A DNA stretch of 64,000 bases from positions 2,178,001 through 2,242,000 of the forward strand of contig NZ_JAUSZN010000001.1 in assembly GCF_030817595.1 (NCBI RefSeq). Direction: 5' to 3'. A program made the position numbers and the translations under genes. The notes beneath the pieces were generated by a model. It was not told the DNA's origin. It saw only the letters and a list, made by a program, of their open reading frames with translations, and did no database searches. Position 1 is the first letter of the stretch, and each line of letters begins with the position of its first letter. Of this stretch, positions 38,627-47,621 are shown piece by piece. The stretch comes from Neobacillus niacini. Lineage in GTDB: Bacteria > Bacillota > Bacilli > Bacillales > Cytobacillaceae.

Positions 38627-40777
38627 TTAATGAGCATTTAAATCCAGTACAGACCTTACTTTTACTGCACTTAATTTAAATCCTGGCATTTTGCATATAG
38701 GATCGAGATCTTGTGAAACTAATAGATTCACATTTTGTGTGTCTGCCCAATGAAAAGGAACAAAGACTGTATCCTGACGAATGGTTTCCGACCATATACT
38801 CCTTACAACAATACTGCCTCTTTTGGACTCAATCCTTACTAAGGAACGATCTTCTATCCCGTATTTTTTAGCAGTAACAGGGTGAATTTCTACAAAGGAT
38901 TCTACATTTCTAGCTGCCAATGCCGGACTTTTTCTCGTTTGTACACCTGTTAAATAGTGCGCCATCACTCTTCCCGTCGTTAAATAGAGGGGATACTCCT
39001 CACTCGGCTGTTCCTTAGCTGGGTCTGGACGATTTGGAACTGCCACCATCTCTGCTCTGCCATCAAGGTGGGAAAACGAAGTTTCAAACAAACGAGTTGT
39101 CCCTTTATGCTCAAGGTCAGGGCATGGCCAAAGGATTCCTTCTTCCTTCCGGAGACGATCATAGGTGATACCATAATAATCCGCTTTTCCTCCACGGCTA
39201 GCCACACGTAATTCATTAAAGATTTCTTCCGCGGATGAAAAGTTAAAGTATTCTCCTTTTCCAAGCACGCGAGCTACCTCGCAAATAATTTGCCAATCAT
39301 GTTTTACTTCTCCCGGACAAGGATAGCTTGCTTCCCTTAAAGTCACCCTTCCTTCCACGTTGGTCATCGTTCCTTCATCCTCTAAATAAGAGGAGGCTGG
39401 TAAAATGACATCTGCTAATTTCGCAGTCTCCGACACAAACAGATCTACAGCTACTAAAAATTTCAACTTTTGTAATGCCTTTTTAACAAATTTTGCGTTC
39501 GGATTGGACACCACTGGATTCGAGCACATTAAAAACATACTCGTTATCTCACCGTTATCGATTTTTTCCATCATTTCAAATGCGGAAACACCTTTCCTAG
39601 GTATTTCATCCTTTTCCACGCCCCAAACGCTTGCAATATAAGCGCGGTGTTCCTCATTTTCAATCGATCGATATCCTGGCAGTTGGTCTGCTTTTTGTCC
39701 GTGTTCCCTTGCACCCTGACCATTTCCCTGTCCTGTAATGGCTCCAAAACCACAATTCTGCTTGCCAATTTTACCCGTCGAAACAAGAATATTCAGGAAA
39801 TTACGAACGGCTATAGATCCGTCAGTATGCTGTTCCACCCCTCTTGCAGTGAATATCATTCCGGTTTCTTCTTTTCCAAACTTGCGAGCTGCTTTTTGAA
39901 TTTCCTCTTTTGGAACACCTGTTATTTCCTCAATTTCTAGCAAATTCGTAGATGATAGATGTTGTTTGACTTCTTCAAAATTCTTAACCCGTTCATTTAT
40001 AAAAGTATGATCAACATAGTTTTCCTCGATGATCACCTTTAACAGCCCGTTTGCTAAAGCCGTATCTGTTCCAGGTTTGATTTTTAAATGCAAGTCAGCA
40101 ATTTTGGTTGTCGCTGTTTCGCGTGGGTCAATGGCAATAATATAAGCACCGTTTTCCTTTGCTTTCTCAAAATAAGGCATGATGGTAGGCTGACATTCGG
40201 CGATATTCGTCCCCGCAAGAATAATACATCGAGTTAATGGAATTTCCTGCAGGCTATTGGTAAATCCTCTGTCGATCCCAAACGTTTGAGAGGCTGCAGA
40301 AGCCGCTGCTGACATGCATAATCGACCATTATAATCGATATATCTCGTTTTCAAGGCCACTCGAGCAAATTTCCCAAGTAAATAAGCTTCCTCATTTGTA
40401 ATAGACGCACTCCCATAAACAGCTAAGGCATTCACCCCATCTTCCGCTTGAATTCTTGTAAAGTTAACTTTGATATGTTCCAATGCCTCTTCCCAGCTAA
40501 CACGGACAAACTCTCCATTTCTTTTAAGCATTGGATATTTCAACCGTTCGTTATGAAAGCTATGTTGATGTGCATTCATCCCCTTCATACACAATCGGCC
40601 CTCAGAAGTAGGATTATTTTTTCCAATCGTTACATATTTTTTCCTAGTAACAATCGATTGTTCTAGCAGCTGCATTTTACATTGCATACTGCAAAATGGA
40701 CATTGTGTATCATATCTATTTTCTGACTTAACTTCCTGCTGCTTTGTACGGAAATACTTCAATAACAATTCCGTCAA
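38627..40777 (-). CDS. nasC: Assimilatory nitrate reductase catalytic subunit
   Basis: 716 residues from a TTG start with GGGGGAG upstream. An N-terminal 4Fe-4S site is formed by Cys26, Cys29 and Cys33 (CPFCSMQC) plus the Cys of GRLCMKG. The molybdopterin guanine dinucleotide domains follow. The Cys of YNGRLCMS (about residue 153) is the expected Mo ligand; in formate dehydrogenases that position is often selenocysteine. A C-terminal domain of the molydopterin-binding kind (from about 590) ends the protein. It reduces nitrate to nitrite with electrons from NasB. The frame stays open for 41 codons past its TAA stop. Confidence 0.9.
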   Translation of the reverse strand: MTELLLKYFRTKQQEVKSENRYDTQCPFCSMQCKMQLLEQSIVTRKKYVTIGKNNPTSEGRLCMKGMNAHQHSFHNERLKYPMLKRNGEFVRVSWEEALEHIKVNFTRIQAEDGVNALAVYGSASITNEEAYLLGKFARVALKTRYIDYNGRLCMSAAASAASQTFGIDRGFTNSLQEIPLTRCIILAGTNIAECQPTIMPYFEKAKENGAYIIAIDPRETATTKIADLHLKIKPGTDTALANGLLKVIIEENYVDHTFINERVKNFEEVKQHLSSTNLLEIEEITGVPKEEIQKAARKFGKEETGMIFTARGVEQHTDGSIAVRNFLNILVSTGKIGKQNCGFGAITGQGNGQGAREHGQKADQLPGYRSIENEEHRAYIASVWGVEKDEIPRKGVSAFEMMEKIDNGEITSMFLMCSNPVVSNPNAKFVKKALQKLKFLVAVDLFVSETAKLADVILPASSYLEDEGTMTNVEGRVTLREASYPCPGEVKHDWQIICEVARVLGKGEYFNFSSAEEIFNELRVASRGGKADYYGITYDRLRKEEGILWPCPDLEHKGTTRLFETSFSHLDGRAEMVAVPNRPDPAKEQPSEEYPLYLTTGRVMAHYLTGVQTRKSPALAARNVESFVEIHPVTAKKYGIEDRSLVRIESKRGSIVVRSIWSETIRQDTVFVPFHWADTQNVNLLVSQDLDPICKMPGFKLSAVKVRSVLDLNAH

Positions 40778-40818
40778 CAGTCACTCCCCCTTTTTTTCGT
40801 ATTATTATAATGAACTTT

Positions 40819-43185
40819 TTAAAAGCCACTTTTCGCTACTAAATTCTTTCGTAAAGCAATCTCCTCTGCCAAATGCTCGAGCAGCTGCTGGCGTAGTTCA
40901 ACATCAAATAAAACTTCCCTTACATGAACTAATCCGACTCTTTCTACCCATTGCCATGTTCGCTCCAGGTAATTAGCAGTCTCACGATAATATTGAACAA
41001 ATCCTCTGATTAACTCCATCGCTTCCTCAGTCGTTGCCGCAACACATAATAACTCACCTGAGCGAACATTCCGCCCGCTGCTTCCGCCGATATAAATTTC
41101 CCAGCCCCGGTCAACCCCAATGATGCCAACATCTTTTGTGGTCGACCCTGCACCATTATGCAAGCAAGAGGATATACCCATTTTGATCCGATAAGGGGTA
41201 GTGAGGAATTCTAATTGCTTTTCGAGGCTTATCGCAAGCTCAATAGATGATTTTTTATCACATGAACAAATATGTTCTCCAATACATGTTTTAATGTTTT
41301 GGACACCATTAGCCTGCGGCGAACTCAAGGGCATGTTCAATTCTGCCCATACATAAGACAAATCTTCTTTTTTAACACCAAGTAAATGAATTCTTTGGTC
41401 ACTTGTGATTGCGACATTATCTATTTGATATTTTTCAGCTACTTGAGCTATTTTTTTTAATTGCTCTGGATTTGTGATTCCACCATACATTTGTGGGATA
41501 AGTGTATAATTCCCATTTGATTGAATAACTGCATTCATTTTTTCGTTAATAAAAAGGGCTTGTTGTTTACTCTCATACTCTGGATTAATCATTCCTAAAT
41601 AATAGTTAATCGCTGGACGGCAAATAGAACAGCCTTCACTATTTTTCCAATCTAAGACTTTCATAACTTCCTGTATGGTTGTTAATCCTTGCCTCTCTAT
41701 CTCCTCAACCACTTCATCATCATTTAATGTTGTACAAGTACATAGACACGACTTTTCTTCTGAGATTTTCTCTACCTCATTATTCTGTATATATGACAAT
41801 AGGTCGGACACGAGTGGTTTACATCCTCCGCATGAGCTTGAAGCTTTCGTACATTTTTTGATTTCCTCAACAGTAGTTAACCCTTCTCGTTGGATAGCCT
41901 CCTGAATAGTACCTTTCGTCACACTATTACAATTACAAATAATCTTACTGGCGGGAATGGAAGCAAAAGAAAAATCATCGTCCTTCGCCTGTGCAAAAAG
42001 TGAAACCTTAAATATATCGGACACATCCTGATGTTTAAGAATCATATCGAGCAGTTTGGTTCGTTCTTTTGTATCACCAAACAAAACAGCACCAATAATC
42101 TTATGATCCTGAAAAACTACTTTTTTATAAACTCTTTGAACTTCATCATAAATCTTTATAGATTGGATTGAAGAATTCTTATCATGAATGGCTCCTACTG
42201 AAAACAGGTCAATACCTGAAATCTTCAGCTGGGTGGAGAGAACACTTCCTTCGTAGCCTTGACCTTCTGTACCACAAATCCGTTTTGCTAATACTTTACC
42301 TTGTTCATAAAGAGGCTGTACCAATCCATAAACCATTCCTCGATGCTCAACACATTCTCCGACAGCGTAAATGTTCGGTTCGCTCGTCTCCATATAATCA
42401 TTTACTAGAATGGCACGGTTTGTTTCAATCCCAGTCTTATTTGCGAGTTCAACATTCGGTCTGACACCTGCAGCCATCACAACCAAATTTGCTTCAACTT
42501 CAGTCCCATCTTTAAATGTGACACCTTTCGCACCAATATCTCCAACGATTTCCTTCGTCTCTTTTTGGAATAGGAATTTCATTCCTTGACTTTCCAGTTC
42601 TTCTTGAAGCATTCTTGCAGCAGTTTCATCTAACTGCCTCTCCATTAAATAACTGCCAATATGAACAACATTCACATCCATCCCAAGATTAAGAAGGCCC
42701 TTTGCTGCCTCTAATCCCAATACCCCTCCACCAATCACCACTGCTTTTTTATTTTTTTTAGAAATCTCTATCATTTTCTGACAATCTTCCATTGTTCTGA
42801 ACGTAACCACTCCCTGTTTATCGGTACCTGGAATCGGAAGTGAAAATGGGACAGAGCCAGTAGCGATAATCAGATAATCGTAAGAAACGATTCGGTGTTG
42901 ATCCGTCTCGACAACCTGTAAATGTTTATCAATTTCAATTACTGTTTCTCCCGTAAACAAATTTATTTGATGATGCTCATACCATTCACGATCATGCAGC
43001 GTAATATCTCCAAAAGAAGTGCTCCCCTGTAAAATGGAGGATAAAAGAATTCGATTATAATTGACGTGGGGTTCACTTCCAAAAATAGTAATCTCAAAAC
43101 CTGTAGGATCCAGCTTTAAAATTTCCTCGATACAGCGGACTCCAGCCATCCCGTTTCCAACTAATACCAGCTTTTTTTTACCCAT
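40819..43185 (-). CDS. nasB: Assimilatory nitrate reductase electron-transfer subunit
   Basis: 788 residues from ATG 43185, with GGAGG six bases upstream; the longer frame from 43242 lacks a site. Domain order: FAD/NAD(P)H domain with GNGMAG and GGGVLGLEAAKG; two BFD-like 2Fe-2S domains (CNCNSVTKG...CGGCKP, and CTCTTLND...CSICRP); and a NirB-like siroheme/4Fe-4S region. In the latter the first Cys pair is present (CIGEHIC) but the second motif reads GISSCLHNGAG, with Gly where active nitrite reductases have Cys. It therefore probably passes NADH electrons to NasC and does not reduce nitrite. No nasD/E genes are in the window. Confidence 0.88.
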   Translation of the reverse strand: MGKKKLVLVGNGMAGVRCIEEILKLDPTGFEITIFGSEPHVNYNRILLSSILQGSTSFGDITLHDREWYEHHQINLFTGETVIEIDKHLQVVETDQHRIVSYDYLIIATGSVPFSLPIPGTDKQGVVTFRTMEDCQKMIEISKKNKKAVVIGGGVLGLEAAKGLLNLGMDVNVVHIGSYLMERQLDETAARMLQEELESQGMKFLFQKETKEIVGDIGAKGVTFKDGTEVEANLVVMAAGVRPNVELANKTGIETNRAILVNDYMETSEPNIYAVGECVEHRGMVYGLVQPLYEQGKVLAKRICGTEGQGYEGSVLSTQLKISGIDLFSVGAIHDKNSSIQSIKIYDEVQRVYKKVVFQDHKIIGAVLFGDTKERTKLLDMILKHQDVSDIFKVSLFAQAKDDDFSFASIPASKIICNCNSVTKGTIQEAIQREGLTTVEEIKKCTKASSSCGGCKPLVSDLLSYIQNNEVEKISEEKSCLCTCTTLNDDEVVEEIERQGLTTIQEVMKVLDWKNSEGCSICRPAINYYLGMINPEYESKQQALFINEKMNAVIQSNGNYTLIPQMYGGITNPEQLKKIAQVAEKYQIDNVAITSDQRIHLLGVKKEDLSYVWAELNMPLSSPQANGVQNIKTCIGEHICSCDKKSSIELAISLEKQLEFLTTPYRIKMGISSCLHNGAGSTTKDVGIIGVDRGWEIYIGGSSGRNVRSGELLCVAATTEEAMELIRGFVQYYRETANYLERTWQWVERVGLVHVREVLFDVELRQQLLEHLAEEIALRKNLVAKSGF

Positions 43186-43234
43186 TTTAAACCTCCAGCT
43201 GTTATTTCTTCTGACATTAAACTTAATGCCATCA

Positions 43235-43286
43235 ATTATCACATAAAGTCAAAGTAAAAAAATGAAACACGTTACATTTCCTTACA
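43235..43286 (-). promoter_or_regulatory. nasB promoter with TnrA-like box
   Basis: On the minus strand TGTAAGGAAATGTAACG (43286-43270) matches TGTNA-N7-TNACA except for the last base. An extended -10 (TGTGATAAT, core 43240-43235) follows. The box is centred about 50 bp before the implied start of transcription, the normal place for TnrA activation in nitrogen limitation. Confidence 0.6.
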
Positions 43287-43447
43287 TACTAGTTTTCTCT
43301 CAGCGAAAACAAGAAGGGATTGTATTGTATTAAGAAATCCTTTAATAAATGTTTTCGCAATGTTTGTTGCTGTTTTCACCCCTGCGAGACCTGCATTTGG
43401 ACTTCGTTCCAGTTACTCTGTTGGAATAAGACCGGTATTCGGACAGG

Positions 43448-44095
43448 ATTGTCCCCAATAAGGGGGAATTAAGGCCAAATCTCGTTAAGAGTACAATCGA
43501 CTTGTCCTCAATAAGGGGGATTAAAGACAAATCTTGTTTATAGTCCAATGGATTTGTCCTCAATAAGGGGGATTAAAGACAAATCTCGTTGAGAGTCTCA
43601 TAGACTTGTCCTCAATAAGGGGGATTAAAGACAAATCTTGTTTATAGTCCAATGGATTTGTCCTCAATAAGGGGGATTAAAGACAAATCTCGTTGAGAGT
43701 CTCATAGACTTGTCCTCAATAAGGGGGATTAAGGACAAATCTCATTAAGAGTCCCATTGATTTGTCCTCAATAAGGGGGATTAAGGACAAATCTCATTAA
43801 GAGTCCCATTGATTTGTCCTCAATAATGAGGATTAAAGACAATCCTCATTAAGAGTCCCATTGATTTGTCCCCAATAAGGGGGATTAAGGACAAATCTCA
43901 TTAAGAGTCCCATTGATTTGTCCTCAATAAGGGGGATTAAGGATAAATCTCATTAAGAGTCCCATTGATTTGACCTTAATAAGGGGGATTAAGGTCAAAT
44001 CTCATTAAGATTCCCATTGATTTGTCCCCAATAAGGGGGATTAAGGACAAATCTCATAAAGAGTTCAATGGATTTGTCCTCAATAAGGGAATGTG
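43448..44095. repeat. 13-copy, 52-bp tandem array of hairpin units
   Basis: G-run anchors recur at 43462, 43515, 43567, 43619, 43671, 43723, 43775, 43827, 43879, 43931, 43983, 44035 and 44087: a 52-bp period after the first unit. Each unit has an inverted repeat GATTTGTCC...GGACAAATC around AATAAGGGGGATTA, then a small CTCATTAAGAG palindrome. Several units keep or vary the stem in step. Units 2-5 alternate two variants, giving a 104-bp super-repeat. It occupies the gap between the divergent nasB and nasA-like promoters. No protein is encoded. Confidence 0.95.
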
Positions 44096-44336
44096 AAAAG
44101 CATTCAGACACCTTTTCCTTTTTTGCACTCTTTGCTGTCCGAATAAGTCCGGCATTCTGACACCTTCTCCATCTTTTACTGGTTACATTGTCCGAATTCA
44201 CCCTAGCAATCATTCCTTATATACCTTTGTTTCTATATTTAGTGATGTTAGCAGCAATATTTCCGAAAAGCCTATTTTTATTAGCAATATAAACCTTGTA
44301 ATTATACGAATTTTTCATGGAAGAAAAAAATACATG
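44096..44336. other. Right flank of the hairpin array
   Basis: No gene seen. A 25-base stretch at about 44139-44163 (GAATAAGTCCGGCATTC inside) resembles one left of the array at about 43425-43446 (GAATAAGACCGGTATTC inside). A second GTCCGAATTC lies at about 44191. Confidence 0.4.
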
Positions 44337-44353
44337 TGTTAGGTTTCTTCACA
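44337..44353 (+). promoter_or_regulatory. TnrA box of the nasA-like transporter
   Basis: TGTTAGGTTTCTTCACA is a perfect match to TGTNA-N7-TNACA. A -10-like TATTCT lies at 44383-44388, placing the box centre about 50 bp upstream of the likely transcription start. This is the geometry of TnrA-activated promoters. Confidence 0.75.
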
Positions 44354-44419
44354 ACAATTGAGACAAAACAACATTATCAGACTATTCTTAAGACTATAAA
44401 AATTAGGAGGTATACAAAA

Positions 44420-44506
44420 TTGAAAAATAATATTGGATTGATTTCATTCGTGATTTTACTAGCTAAAGTCTTATTTTCAAAAGGAACGAAAAATATCGGG
44501 TGGTAA
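44420..44506 (+). CDS. 28-residue small hydrophobic protein ahead of the nitrate transporter
   Basis: A TTG start has AGGAGG nine bases upstream, the best ribosome binding site in this stretch. The peptide is Met-Lys-Asn-Asn, then a hydrophobic run (about residues 5-19: IGLISFVILLAKVLF), then a basic tail ending Gly-Trp. It stops 28 bp before the transporter ATG and shares its TnrA-controlled promoter. It could be a one-helix membrane protein or a leader peptide. I do not recognise a family. Confidence 0.5.
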   Translation: MKNNIGLISFVILLAKVLFSKGTKNIGW

Positions 44507-44534
44507 CAAAGATTACTAGAGAGGAGTAGATAAA

Positions 44535-45734
44535 ATGAAAATAGCAGATTTAAAAAAGGCGGGTCATGCACCATCATTAGTAGCGTCATTTCTATATTTT
44601 GATATCAGTTTTATGATTTGGGTGATGTTGGGGGCTTTAGGGGTTTATATCACGAACGATTTCAATCTTTCACCTTCTGAGAGAGGTCTCATTGTGGCGG
44701 TTCCCATCTTAAGCGGTTCTTTTTTTCGACTGATTCTTGGTTTCTTAACGGATCGAATTGGCCCTAAAAAAACAGCCATCAGCGGGATGACTGTTACAAT
44801 CATTCCACTCTTATGGGGATGGTTATACGGTCAAACTGTTACAGAACTTTTCTTGATTGGTATTCTTCTTGGAGTTGCAGGTGCAAGTTTTGCAGCGGCC
44901 ATTCCAATGGCGAGCCGGTGGTACCCGCCGCATTTACAAGGATTAGCTATGGGTATTGCAGGTGCGGGGAACAGCGGTACGCTATTGGCCACTTTATTTG
45001 GACCACGCCTGGCTGAAACGATTGGCTGGCATAATGTAATGGGTCTTGCTCTTATTCCCTTTCTCATTGTTATGGTTTTATATATAGTAATGGCCAAAGA
45101 TGCCCCATCACAGCCGAAAGCAAAACCGATGAAAGAGTACTTTCAGGTATTTAAACAAAAAGATACCTTATATTTCTGCCTGCTATATAGCGTTACCTTC
45201 GGCGGCTTTGTCGGACTATCAAGCTTTTTAAGTATCTTTTTTGTAGATCAATATGAGTTAACAAAGGTACGTGCTGGCGATTTCGTTACCTTGTGTGTCG
45301 CAGCAGGAAGTTTTTTCCGACCAGTCGGCGGATACATCGCAGATAAAATCGGCGGGGTTCGGTTGTTAACTTTCTTATTTATTGGAGTTGGAATCACCAT
45401 GTTCTTCATAAGCCAGCTTCCAGCCCTGCCAATTGCTATTGCAGGATTGTTCCTTGGAATGCTTTGTCTTGGAATGGGTAATGGAGCGGTATTCCAATTG
45501 GTTCCTCAGCGCTTCCAAGAGGAAATTGGTGTCATTACAGGTATTGTCGGAGCTGCTGGTGGCGTGGGAGGATTCTTTGTTCCTAATATTCTGGGGTCAC
45601 TTAAACAAATGACAGGAACCTATGCTACCGGATTCTATATTCTAGCCGGGGTTGGTTTATGTGCTCTTATCGTCTTAGTGATGGCACAAATTTCATGGAG
45701 GAAAAATCTGGAGTCACAACGTGCATCCATTTAA
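44535..45734 (+). CDS. nasA: MFS nitrate/nitrite transporter (NasA/NarK-like)
   Basis: 399 residues, ATG behind GGAG. Twelve helices of the major facilitator type. The two nitrate-signature loops are visible: [16 protein letters not shown] in helix 5 and [10 protein letters not shown] in helix 11. The conserved Arg of the first half is in the [14 protein letters not shown] segment. Length equals B. subtilis NasA (about 400). Control by a TnrA box and position opposite nasB-nasC point to nitrate uptake for assimilation. Confidence 0.88.
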   Translation: MKIADLKKAGHAPSLVASFLYFDISFMIWVMLGALGVYITNDFNLSPSERGLIVAVPILSGSFFRLILGFLTDRIGPKKTAISGMTVTIIPLLWGWLYGQTVTELFLIGILLGVAGASFAAAIPMASRWYPPHLQGLAMGIAGAGNSGTLLATLFGPRLAETIGWHNVMGLALIPFLIVMVLYIVMAKDAPSQPKAKPMKEYFQVFKQKDTLYFCLLYSVTFGGFVGLSSFLSIFFVDQYELTKVRAGDFVTLCVAAGSFFRPVGGYIADKIGGVRLLTFLFIGVGITMFFISQLPALPIAIAGLFLGMLCLGMGNGAVFQLVPQRFQEEIGVITGIVGAAGGVGGFFVPNILGSLKQMTGTYATGFYILAGVGLCALIVLVMAQISWRKNLESQRASI

Positions 45735-45760
45735 TAAGGAAGTTCATTTCAAACAACTAA

Positions 45761-45800
45761 AAGGCATGAGTTGGAAATTAAACCAACTCATGCCTTTTTA
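45761..45800 (+). terminator. Terminator of the nasA-like gene
   Basis: A 14-bp perfect stem AAGGCATGAGTTGG with its complement, followed by TTTTTAG. It is also T-rich on the other strand. Confidence 0.9.
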
Positions 45801-45885
45801 GTTATTACCAAATTATGATCACCGAGCACCAAACGAGCGATGGCAACACGCTGTTGCTGACAAATGTTTTTTATGAAGAGTTATA

Positions 45886-46704
45886 TTATCGATAACTAAT
45901 GGCTTGTTTTCCCATTTGAATCCATGAATCTTCAAAACTATCTTTTGAAACGGCAGTATAGGGTTGGTCTGCTAATGGGTCATTTATATACACATTATTT
46001 TCGTCATAGCCTACTACTAATACACTGTGCTCCCTATAGGAAATTTGAATTTCCCCAGAGGATGTCTGCCATGTAGTAAATTCACTTTCCGGCAGTTGAG
46101 AAAATCTAGAATTTGTAATGACCCAAACAGGAGAACCATTGTCTATCATATTATAAACAGAATCAATACTTCCCCCTGTTAATTCTATTATTCTACCCGG
46201 TAAATACGTTTCTGCTAAAGCTGCGATTGGGGCATGATACACGCCATATCCAGGATTATCAAACGAATAAATATCCCCCACAAATCCAACGTTTGGATTA
46301 CCTCTCAATCCATTTGAATCACGGAAAGGAATGGTGGTTATTTCGTTTGCAAGCGTCATTTTGTCTACAGAAACACCAGCATACTGAAGGAGCATCGCTA
46401 GACTAGTAACTTCGCAGCCGCGGGGTAACTCAGGCATTTGCTGGATATGGGGAACATCAACTATTTTCCCATTCTGAACCTGACTCACATTTTGAGCATG
46501 GTCAACACTCATACTTGTATTATCAGAAGTTAATACATCCGGATTCGAATCGGAAGTAGTCGTAATCTGTTCTTCTTGGTTTGTTACTTCTATTTCACTA
46601 CTAATTTCAGTAGTAGGTGCAGAATCTGATTTTTGTGCTTCCGCATAATCCACTCCTATGAGTATCCCCATGGCAAGTATTAGGATTAGTATTTTAAATT
46701 TCAA
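45886..46704 (-). CDS. Secreted C39-like cysteine peptidase
   Basis: 272 residues if it starts at TTG 46704, which has AGGGGG nine bases upstream and gives a clean signal peptide (MKFKILILILAMG...). The ATG at 46749 would add 15 charged residues with no ribosome site. After a Ser/Thr-rich linker, a Peptidase_C39_2 domain carries the catalytic Cys in RGCEVTSL, His in REHSVLVVGYD and Asp in NDPL. These proteins are exported and cut peptides or have lost activity; the residues here look intact. Substrate unknown. It is divergent from a cwlK-like gene. Confidence 0.8.
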   Translation of the reverse strand: MKFKILILILAMGILIGVDYAEAQKSDSAPTTEISSEIEVTNQEEQITTTSDSNPDVLTSDNTSMSVDHAQNVSQVQNGKIVDVPHIQQMPELPRGCEVTSLAMLLQYAGVSVDKMTLANEITTIPFRDSNGLRGNPNVGFVGDIYSFDNPGYGVYHAPIAALAETYLPGRIIELTGGSIDSVYNMIDNGSPVWVITNSRFSQLPESEFTTWQTSSGEIQISYREHSVLVVGYDENNVYINDPLADQPYTAVSKDSFEDSWIQMGKQAISYR

Positions 46705-47033
46705 CGGTTTAATCCCCCTAACTCTATCTTTCCTAACATTTATGTGCATGAATGATTGAATTAGTCTTATTATGGAGGAACATCCTTAAACTTTTCTTAA
46801 ACATAAAAACACAAAATGTTAATTTAAAAACTCTACTCAAGGGGCCTATGGTAAAATTAATAGATAACCTTTACTAGAAGACCATGGTTGTTTAATATAG
46901 AACAGATACTAGTTAAGAATTGTTTAAGGTTTATATTGAACAATTAAAGGGATTGATAGATAAATAGAAAGAGGACGAAAGCTCGGGTTTGAAAGAGTTT
47001 ACTAGTCTTCTAAACACGAAAGGAAGATACACC
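46705..47033. promoter_or_regulatory. Divergent control region of the C39-like and CwlK-like genes
   Basis: 329 bp without a gene. It must hold both promoters. Several AT-rich -10-like hexamers are present but no clear -35 pairing, so no site is assigned. Confidence 0.3.
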
Positions 47034-47612
47034 ATGAAAAGGATTAAATGGTTACTTTTCCTACTTGCTCTCGGGATTAGTACTATTTTGATATTAAAAG
47101 ACAACGAAACCAAACCGTCTAAAGCAACAGGCATTGAACAGAAAAAAGATGTTCCCTTACCGACCGAACTCCATCCCATCGTAAAGGAACGCAGCGATCA
47201 ATTAGTACAACAAGCAGCAAAAATAGGAATAGTCGTTTTGATTACTGACGGTTTCCGCAGTATAGAGGAGCAAAACACCATTTATGAACAAGGACGTACA
47301 GAAGAGGGCAATATTGTCACAAATGCAAAAGGAGGAGAATCCTATCATAATTATGGGCTCGCGATTGATTTTGCGCTTGAAACTCCTTCAGGAGATGTTG
47401 TTTGGGATCGTCAATATGATCGTAATCAAAATGGAAAGTCCGATTGGTCCGAGGTGGTGAAAATAGCTAAGTCACTAGGGTTCGAGTGGGGCGGAGATTG
47501 GAAAGACTTTAAAGATTATCCACATTTCCAAATGGATTTTGGACTGACAATTGCCGATTTGCAGAATGGGCAAAGACCCGACGAATCATCTAACGTGGCG
47601 GAAAGCAAGTGA
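47034..47612 (+). CDS. M15 peptidoglycan peptidase (CwlK/VanY-like)
   Basis: 192 residues from ATG 47034, which follows AAAGGAAG; a TTG at 46989 lies upstream without a site. One N-terminal membrane or signal segment (residues 4-20) is followed by an M15 domain. Zn ligands and catalytic residues are visible in SYHNYGLAIDFAL (His and Asp), WGGDWKDFKDYPHFQM (His) and the substrate Arg of DGFRS. The family cuts D-Ala-D-Ala or L-Ala-D-Glu bonds of peptidoglycan. Exact bond specificity is not decided here. Confidence 0.85.
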   Translation: MKRIKWLLFLLALGISTILILKDNETKPSKATGIEQKKDVPLPTELHPIVKERSDQLVQQAAKIGIVVLITDGFRSIEEQNTIYEQGRTEEGNIVTNAKGGESYHNYGLAIDFALETPSGDVVWDRQYDRNQNGKSDWSEVVKIAKSLGFEWGGDWKDFKDYPHFQMDFGLTIADLQNGQRPDESSNVAESK

Positions 47613-47621
47613 AGACAAAGG

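Noticed and set aside
38627..40777. Formate dehydrogenase instead of nitrate reductase
   Set aside because: The Mo-ligand residue is Cys in a nitrate-reductase-like context, and nasB and a nitrate transporter are neighbours under TnrA-type control.
43448..44095. CRISPR array
   Set aside because: The whole 52-bp unit repeats, including the part that would be the spacer. Repeat length and lack of unique spacers exclude CRISPR, and no cas genes are near.
43342..44213. Short reading frames across the hairpin array
   Set aside because: They arise from the repeat itself, have no ribosome binding site and do not encode a recognisable protein.
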